Origin: Gammaproteobacteria bacterium | GTDB lineage: Bacteria > Pseudomonadota > Gammaproteobacteria > Competibacterales > Competibacteraceae | NCBI GenBank assembly: GCA_020047885.1 | Contig: JAIFNF010000230.1 | Span: forward strand, 1-10,049 | DNA length: 10,049 nt | Direction: 5' to 3' | Part shown: piece by piece, positions 5,572 through 10,049 of the stretch | Numbering within the stretch: position 1 is the stretch's first letter | Layout of the letters: each line of letters opens with the position of its first letter | Translations under genes and position numbers: made by a program | Notes under the pieces: generated by a model | What the model saw: only the letters and a program-made list of their open reading frames with translations | What the model was told of the DNA's origin: nothing | Database searches by the model: none

Positions 5572-7196
5572 AAAGAATTTTGCTCTCCAGTAAGTACCGG
5601 GAAATTTTCCGCCTTTGCCGACTCCCTTCGCTGCTGCAACGCCTCCCAGATATGCTCAGCCAGACCCACGCCGACTTCGTTGAACGCCAGAAATGTCATG
5701 TCCGCACCCGCTGCCTTGAGTTCCATCTCTTCCTCAGGATAGCTGCTGACCGCTCCGATCAATCCGGGAAAGCCGCGTCGTCGCAACTGCTGGCTGGCGA
5801 TGCGCTTCGCCTCCGGGTCGGGCATGGCCAATACCACGGCTTTGATGCCCTCCAGCCGCAGTCGATGCCAGAACCCTGGATCTTCGGCGTCCGCGTACAC
5901 CACCCGCCGCCCCTCATGCACATGCCGCTCAACCTTGTTCAAATCCGAATCAATGCCGGACACCATCAATACCTTGTGCGGATGCTCCGGCACATTCTGG
6001 CGCTTTTTGAGGAAGTCATAAGCGGCAGTTCCGGCGTGGCCCATCCCGATAATCAGAATCTGCGTGCTGCCCAGCGACACCGGCTGCTCATCAGGATGAT
6101 GCTCGACCCGCTCAAAGGGTGTTAACCGGTTCTCCAGTCGCTCATACAACTGATGGGCAAACCGGTTGAACGGTGCCACGATCACAAACGACAAGGCGAC
6201 CGCGATCGCCAACAGCACCAGCCAGTCGGCATCCAGTTGCCCCTTTTCGGCCATGAACTTCACGACAATCAGGGTAAATTCGCTATAACTGGTTAAAGCC
6301 AGTGCGCTCAGAAAGGCGGTGCGCGCCCGCAACCGGAAGCGGATCAGGATGAAGAAAAACAGGGCGGCTTTCAGCGGTAACAACAACGCCAGCAACACCG
6401 CCCCGCCGAAAAGGGCCAGACTGGGCCAACCCATCAGGCCAATTTGCAGAAAAAAGCCCACGAGCAGGATTTCTTTAAGCGACCACACCGCCCGCGACAG
6501 TTCCATCGCCTTCGGATGCCCCACCAGTAATACCCCCAGCAACAGTGCACCCAGTTCCGAACCCAGACCAAGGTGTTCAAAGCCCAGACCGCCGACCACC
6601 AGCGCCAGCGCCAGTCCATAGAGCGTCAACAACTCATCGTGGCCGCTCCAGTCGAGTAACTGGGTCACCAGCGGTCGTAACAACGGCAACCCGAGCACCA
6701 ACAGCGCCCAGGGCGATGGGGTCGCCGCGCCAGCAAACGCCATCAGTGCCAGCGCCGCCAGATCCTGGATGATCAAAATGCCGATCGCCAGTCGGCCATG
6801 GAAAGCGCGTAGTTCGCCTTTTTCCTCCAGCGCCTTGGCCGCCAACACCGTGCTGGAAAAGCCCAGGGTGGTCGCCAGCACCAGCGCCTGCCAGACCGGC
6901 AGGGTCACCACCGCCAGAAATCCCAGGCAGAGCAACGTGCCGCTGACGGCCAGATGTAACAAGCCACCGCCCCAGACTTCGGGACGCGCCAGACTTTTAA
7001 TCCGCAGTTTCAGCCCGACGCTGAACAGCAGCAGCAATACGCCCGCATGGGCGATATGATCGAGCAGTTGACTGCCCTGTTGACCGAGCGCATTCAGGAC
7101 AAAACCGGCCGCCAGATAGCCCACCAGCGCAGGTAGACCGAGATGACGGGAGAGCAGGCCCAGCGCAAAGGCTAAAGCAAGCCAGAGTGCATCCAT
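5568..7196 (-). CDS. Kef-type (CPA2) cation:proton antiporter with C-terminal RCK/TrkA-N domain
   Basis: This 542-residue inner-membrane protein has an N-terminal half of about a dozen hydrophobic segments (1-345) and a cytoplasmic Rossmann-like domain (about 378-500). CPA2 features are GFSSTVLAAKALEEKGE (112-128), IIQDLAALAL with Q144 and D145 in the ion-binding helix, and FFLQIGLMG (248-256). The RCK/TrkA-N domain starts with ILIIGMGHAG (380-389), a nucleotide-binding glycine loop, with D416 or D418 at the end of the second strand. Related proteins (KefB, KefC, YbaL) exchange potassium for protons under nucleotide or thiol control. This one resembles the YbaL/KefC type in length and order. 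No KefF/KefG partner gene is visible. CAGGAGA lies upstream of the ATG at 7196, but about 13 bases away. It is the first gene of the minus-strand cluster and overlaps the next gene by ATGA. Confidence 0.9.
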   Translation of the reverse strand: MDALWLALAFALGLLSRHLGLPALVGYLAAGFVLNALGQQGSQLLDHIAHAGVLLLLFSVGLKLRIKSLARPEVWGGGLLHLAVSGTLLCLGFLAVVTLPVWQALVLATTLGFSSTVLAAKALEEKGELRAFHGRLAIGILIIQDLAALALMAFAGAATPSPWALLVLGLPLLRPLVTQLLDWSGHDELLTLYGLALALVVGGLGFEHLGLGSELGALLLGVLLVGHPKAMELSRAVWSLKEILLVGFFLQIGLMGWPSLALFGGAVLLALLLPLKAALFFFILIRFRLRARTAFLSALALTSYSEFTLIVVKFMAEKGQLDADWLVLLAIAVALSFVIVAPFNRFAHQLYERLENRLTPFERVEHHPDEQPVSLGSTQILIIGMGHAGTAAYDFLKKRQNVPEHPHKVLMVSGIDSDLNKVERHVHEGRRVVYADAEDPGFWHRLRLEGIKAVVLAMPDPEAKRIASQQLRRRGFPGLIGAVSSYPEEEMELKAAGADMTFLAFNEVGVGLAEHIWEALQQRRESAKAENFPVLTGEQNSL

Positions 7197-7337
7197 GATT
7201 AGGTAAAATCTCCTGATTAAGTTGAACGTAGTGAATCATACTGAATACCAGCCCAGAGCGGGAACTGTTCAGCCACCTGTCGCTTCTTAACGCCAGTGAC
7301 TACGAATCCCACACCTTCTTTCCCCGGAGAACTTGCC
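7197..7337. promoter_or_regulatory. Divergent intergenic region with possible promoter for the antiporter cluster
   Basis: These 141 bases separate the minus-strand antiporter cluster from the plus-strand oxidoreductase. On the minus strand TATGAT (7235-7240) is a good -10 sequence. It would give a leader of about 30 bases carrying the CAGGAGA ribosome site, but no convincing -35 is seen at the right spacing. On the plus strand only weak matches are seen. GGAGA (7326-7330) is the ribosome site of the plus-strand gene. Confidence 0.35.
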
Positions 7338-8291
7338 ATGCCGAACCCCACCATGAAAGCCGTCCGCATTCACGCCTACGGCGGTCCTGAAATGTTGCAC
7401 TATGAAGAAAATGTGCCCCGTCCTATCCTCAAACCGGATGACCTGCTGATCCGGGTGCAGGCGGCGGCGGTCAATCCGGTGGACTGGAAAATCCGCGAGG
7501 GTGCGCTGCAAGGCTTGCTCCACCACACGCTGCCCCTCACGCTCGGCTGGGACGTTTCCGGTGAAGTAGTCGAGGTCGGTTCTGACGCCGGTGGCTTCAA
7601 GGTGGGCGATGCTGTATATGCCCGCCCGGACATCGAACGCGACGGTGCTTATGCCGAATACATCGCCATCAAGGCCAGCGAAGTCGCCTATAAGCCCGCC
7701 ACTTTGGATCACCTGCACGCCGCCGCCGTGCCGTTAACCGCACTGACTGCCTGGCAGGCGCTGGTCGATGCCGCTCAGTTGCAGGCGGGCCAGACCGTGC
7801 TGATTCATGCCGCGGCTGGCGGCGTCGGCAGTCTGGCGGTACAACTGGCCAAGGCGCGGGGAGCGAGGGTGATTGCTACGGCTTCGGCGGTGAACACCGG
7901 ACTGGTTACCGGATTGGGCGCTGATCAGTTTATCAACTACACCCAAACCCGTTTCGAAACCGTGGTGAAAGACGTGGATGTCGTGTTCGACACCGTCGGC
8001 GGCGATACCCAGGAGCGTTCCTGGCAAGTGTTAAAGCCCGGCGGCATCCTGGTATCCATCGTGAGTCCGCCTCCGGAAACCACGGCAACGGAACACGACG
8101 TCCGCAGCGCCTTCGTGTTCGTTCAACCCAGTGGCCAGCAGTTGACCGCTATCGCCGAACTGATTGATGCGGGTAGGATGAAGCCGCTCATTCACACCAT
8201 TCTGCCGCTTAGTGAGTTCCGCCAAGCTCACGCCATCAGTCAGGGCGGCCATGCGCGAGGCAAAATCGTCCTGCGCGTCGCTGAAAAATGA
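7338..8291 (+). CDS. Zinc-free NADPH:quinone oxidoreductase-type MDR protein
   Basis: This 317-residue cytoplasmic protein belongs to the quinone oxidoreductase branch of the medium-chain dehydrogenase/reductases. It shows the N-terminal GroES-like fold (MKAVRIHAYGGPEML), AAAVNPVDWKIREG (42-55), LTLGWDVSGEVVEVGSDA (68-84) and the cofactor-binding loop AAAGGVGS (158-165) in a Rossmann fold. I see no cysteine, so there can be no structural or catalytic Cys-ligated zinc, which is typical of this branch. Members reduce quinones or other activated carbonyl compounds with NAD(P)H. The substrate cannot be read from the sequence. I chose the ATG at 7338 because GGAGA lies 7 bases upstream. A GTG at 7296 would add 14 unlikely residues. 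It runs towards the RNA ligase-like gene with 5 bases between stops, so no terminator fits there. Confidence 0.92.
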   Translation: MPNPTMKAVRIHAYGGPEMLHYEENVPRPILKPDDLLIRVQAAAVNPVDWKIREGALQGLLHHTLPLTLGWDVSGEVVEVGSDAGGFKVGDAVYARPDIERDGAYAEYIAIKASEVAYKPATLDHLHAAAVPLTALTAWQALVDAAQLQAGQTVLIHAAAGGVGSLAVQLAKARGARVIATASAVNTGLVTGLGADQFINYTQTRFETVVKDVDVVFDTVGGDTQERSWQVLKPGGILVSIVSPPPETTATEHDVRSAFVFVQPSGQQLTAIAELIDAGRMKPLIHTILPLSEFRQAHAISQGGHARGKIVLRVAEK

Positions 8292-8296
8292 GCCGG

Positions 8297-8944
8297 TTAA
8301 AAATCCCGAAACTTGAGTTTCCACATCAACCGCTCCCCCCGGCGTGTCAGCAATAAAGGACTCGTTCGGGCCACAATCCCTTCGGCGCGGCAACCCGCCC
8401 CACCCTCTGCAATGGCGGTAGGGCTGTTGCCATCATGGCCAAGAATCTCGGCGAGATCAGCCGGGCTGGTTGGCAACGAATCCATCGGTGGCAAAGCAGG
8501 CACCGTTTGGATTCCCAGCTTCCCGGCAATGTCTTCAACATTCGCCGGTTCCAGCCACCATTGATCAACGACCACATCAAATAACCGAAAGGCAACGCCT
8601 TTGCGATAATTGCCGCCATTCTGAATTTTCTCGCCATAGCCTTCGCCGAACAAAATCACCGGGCTATTGGCCCTATGAGGAAAAGCCGACTGCATTTTTT
8701 CCAGCGTCAATACTGCTTCCAAATAGGCCAGGAGTGGCGCAGGCATTTGCGCATTATCGGTGCGCCCGCGAAATTGGAGTGAACCCTCCGGTAACAAAAT
8801 GATGCGGATATTAGTCCCATCAATCTTTTCCGTCACTCGCCAACGTTTGATATTTTCAAACTCCGGCAACCGGGTTTTTGTCAGGATCACTTTGTGGGTT
8901 TTTTCGTCTCGATCGTAAAGTGTTTCTATTTTTGGGTATTCCAT
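8297..8944 (-). CDS. Stand-alone RNA ligase family protein (T4 Rnl2-like nucleotidyltransferase)
   Basis: This 215-residue protein shows the ordered motifs of covalent nucleotidyltransferases. Motif I is EKIDGTN with K40 as the predicted AMP-acceptor lysine. FRGRTDN follows (58-64), then motif III LFGEGYG (98-104), motif IIIa FRLFDVVV (119-126), motif IV AEGIVAR (187-193) and motif V WKLKF with K209 and K211. Such enzymes activate with ATP, adenylate an RNA 5'-phosphate and seal nicks, in RNA repair or editing. It consists of little more than the catalytic domain, with no added C-terminal domain. The ATG at 8944 has GAGGG (8952-8956) 7 bases upstream. The frame stays open far upstream, but that part lies opposite the transglutaminase gene and has no family match. 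No kinase, phosphatase or toxin partner is adjacent, so its substrate is unknown. Confidence 0.87.
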   Translation of the reverse strand: MEYPKIETLYDRDEKTHKVILTKTRLPEFENIKRWRVTEKIDGTNIRIILLPEGSLQFRGRTDNAQMPAPLLAYLEAVLTLEKMQSAFPHRANSPVILFGEGYGEKIQNGGNYRKGVAFRLFDVVVDQWWLEPANVEDIAGKLGIQTVPALPPMDSLPTSPADLAEILGHDGNSPTAIAEGGAGCRAEGIVARTSPLLLTRRGERLMWKLKFRDF

Positions 8945-9064
8945 AATCTTTCCCTCGTTGGTTAAAAATCGGGACTCGCCAAGGTTATTCATTGCCAACT
9001 TGCTGATAATAGAGTAGCTTACCTCACCTTTCACGCAACAGAATATGCTCAAAAGAGGTTCACG
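8945..9064. promoter_or_regulatory. Divergent intergenic region
   Basis: These 120 bases separate the RNA ligase-like gene (minus) and the transglutaminase-like gene (plus), so promoters for both should lie here. AT-rich -10-like matches occur (TATTAT on the minus strand, GATAAT on the plus strand, both near 9006-9012), but neither has a convincing -35. AGAGG just before 9065 is the ribosome site for the plus-strand gene. No operator or hairpin stands out. Confidence 0.3.
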
Positions 9065-9913
9065 ATGCACATCCGGGTTGGCTACGAATTGATCTACGAC
9101 TGTCCACAACCGACGCCGATGATCCTGGCGCTCAGCATCCATTTTACCCGCGTTTCCGATATTCTCGTTCCTGATCACCTCATCACTCACCCTTCGGTGC
9201 CGATCACCGCCTATCGTGATGCGTTCGGCAACTGGTGCAGTCGGATTGTGGCACCGAAGGGGCAAATTCGACTGTCTACCGATGCAGTAGTTAATGATTC
9301 GGGCGTAGCCGACATTGTTGTTCCTTCGGCCCCGCAACACGCGGTGCAAGACCTGCCCAATGAGACCCTGCTGTTCCTGTTGGGGAGTCGCTATTGTGAA
9401 ACCGATCGGCTCTCCCAAACCGCATGGGATTTGTTCGGCCATTCGCCCACCGGCTGGGGGCGCGTCCAGGCCGTCTGCGATTTCGTGCACCACCACATCA
9501 CCTTTGGTTACGAACATGCCCGCGCCACCCGCACCGCCTGGGAAGTGTTCCACGAAAAGACCGGCGTCTGCCGCGATTATGCCCATCTCGCCGTCGCATT
9601 CTGCCGGTGCCTGAATATTCCCGCCCGCTACTGCACCGGCTATCTGGGCGATATGGGGATGCCGCCGCCCTACGGCCCGATGGATTTCGCCGCCTGGTTC
9701 GAGGTTTATCTGGGCAATCATTGGTACACCTTTGACGCCCGCAATAACGTCCCGCGGATTGGCCGGGTGCTCATCGCCCAAGGTCGTGACGCCGCCGATG
9801 TCGCATTGAGCAACACCTTTGGCCCCAACACGCTCACTCAATTCAAAGTCTGGACTGATGAAGTCAACAGTGCGCCGCAACCCTCAACGGTGCCGTCAAC
9901 TACCCCTGCCTAA
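9065..9913 (+). CDS. Transglutaminase-like cysteine protease family protein with N-terminal beta domain
   Basis: This 282-residue protein has the bacterial transglutaminase N-terminal domain (about 1-85, with DCPQPTPM and YRDAFGNWCSRIVAP) followed by the transglutaminase core. The predicted nucleophile is C169 in TGVCRDYAHLAVAFCRCL, and the Asp of the triad is D224 in YTFDARN. The histidine normally found just before AW is replaced: the sequence reads MDFAAWFEVYL, so A209 stands where His would be. Proteins of this subfamily may act as peptidases or amidases rather than cross-linkers, and I recall small residues at this site in some relatives, so loss of activity is not certain. No signal peptide is seen. 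The ATG at 9065 has AGAGG 6 bases upstream. The final residues (about STTPA) and the stop lie in what looks like the end of an inserted element, so the natural C-terminus may have been altered. Confidence 0.88.
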   Translation: MHIRVGYELIYDCPQPTPMILALSIHFTRVSDILVPDHLITHPSVPITAYRDAFGNWCSRIVAPKGQIRLSTDAVVNDSGVADIVVPSAPQHAVQDLPNETLLFLLGSRYCETDRLSQTAWDLFGHSPTGWGRVQAVCDFVHHHITFGYEHARATRTAWEVFHEKTGVCRDYAHLAVAFCRCLNIPARYCTGYLGDMGMPPPYGPMDFAAWFEVYLGNHWYTFDARNNVPRIGRVLIAQGRDAADVALSNTFGPNTLTQFKVWTDEVNSAPQPSTVPSTTPA

Positions 9914-10049
9914 AGGCGGGAGCTTGTGAAGACAAGCTCGGGTTGACCAGACTCAGCCCAGAACATCGGGCTACGTTGTGTACAGGTTCAAGACTCACCT
10001 TGGGGCGCTTCCTCAACTCCAAGCTCTGAAAGTCCCGGTTGCAGACAAG
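9895..10049 (-). mobile_element. Probable right end of an IS200/IS605-type (TnpB) element, with RNA hairpins
   Basis: Read on the minus strand, this segment ends with hairpin-rich sequence and the terminal GGGGTAGTTGAC, the usual look of the right end of TnpB-only IS200/IS605 elements. In plus coordinates there are three hairpins: CCTGCC/GGCGGG around TAAA (9905-9920), a perfect 8-base stem GAGCTTGT/ACAAGCTC with a GAAG loop (9920-9939), and AGCCC/GGGCT (9955-9972). In this class the right end is also transcribed as the guide (omega/reRNA) scaffold. If so, tnpB should lie beyond the right edge of the window on the minus strand, and the guide would be read from the sequence just left of about 9895. 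No transposase motif is visible within the window, so the call rests on structure and end sequence from memory. Confidence 0.5.

Noticed and set aside
5029..5742. 237-residue plus-strand open frame
   Set aside because: It lies opposite the coupled minus-strand genes at 5014-5571 and 5568-7196 and reads like arginine-rich shadow translation.
7296..7337. Earlier GTG start for the quinone oxidoreductase
   Set aside because: The ATG at 7338 has GGAGA 7 bases upstream and gives the normal family N-terminus.
8292..8296. Shared terminator between the two convergent genes
   Set aside because: Only 5 bases separate the stops, and no hairpin with a T-run is visible there.
8945..9880. Upstream extension of the minus-strand RNA ligase frame to 527 residues
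   Set aside because: The extra part lies opposite the well-supported transglutaminase gene, has no family match, and the ATG at 8944 has a clear ribosome site.

Overview
The window looks like an accessory region of a fairly GC-rich proteobacterium, probably a gammaproteobacterium. Hints are the mix of a Uma2-type nuclease with REEG repeats, an MsrB, a Kef-type antiporter and IS4 and TnpB remnants. A sludge-type lineage such as Competibacteraceae would fit, but that placement is a guess. Most genes are GC-rich (63% in the hand-counted bases 6781-6840). The large gene at 2059-4509 is clearly poorer in GC (43% and 38% in 2281-2340 and 2341-2400), which suggests separate ancestry.

Layout. Bases 1-642 hold a dead transposon chimera: the zinc-ribbon tail of a TnpB/OrfB protein joined in frame to the C-terminal part of an IS4-family transposase. 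From 7196 down to 724 there are six minus-strand genes. The first four are closely packed: a Kef-type cation:proton antiporter with an RCK/TrkA-N domain, an unrecognised 185-residue protein (ATGA overlap), a small acidic protein resembling class I type III secretion (CesT-type) chaperones (15-base gap), and an 816-residue protein (12-base gap). The last has a polar N-terminus, helical repeats and a C-terminal atypical kinase-like domain. After a 73-base gap with a possible promoter come a Uma2-family nuclease-like gene and msrB, which overlap by ATGA.

On the other side of the divergent gap 7197-7337, a zinc-free quinone oxidoreductase (MDR family) runs on the plus strand. It converges, with only 5 bases between stops, on a stand-alone RNA ligase-like gene on the minus strand. 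That gene is divergent from a transglutaminase-like protein on the plus strand. The right edge (about 9895-10049) looks like the structured right end of an IS200/IS605-type (TnpB) element read on the minus strand. Its terminal hairpin supplies the last codons and stop of the transglutaminase gene.

The main point of interest is the chaperone-effector pair. A CesT-like chaperone immediately upstream of a large kinase-like protein is the standard arrangement of a type III secretion effector and its dedicated chaperone. Here it lies away from any visible secretion-apparatus gene, downstream of an ion antiporter and an uncharacterised protein, in a region bounded on both sides by transposon debris.
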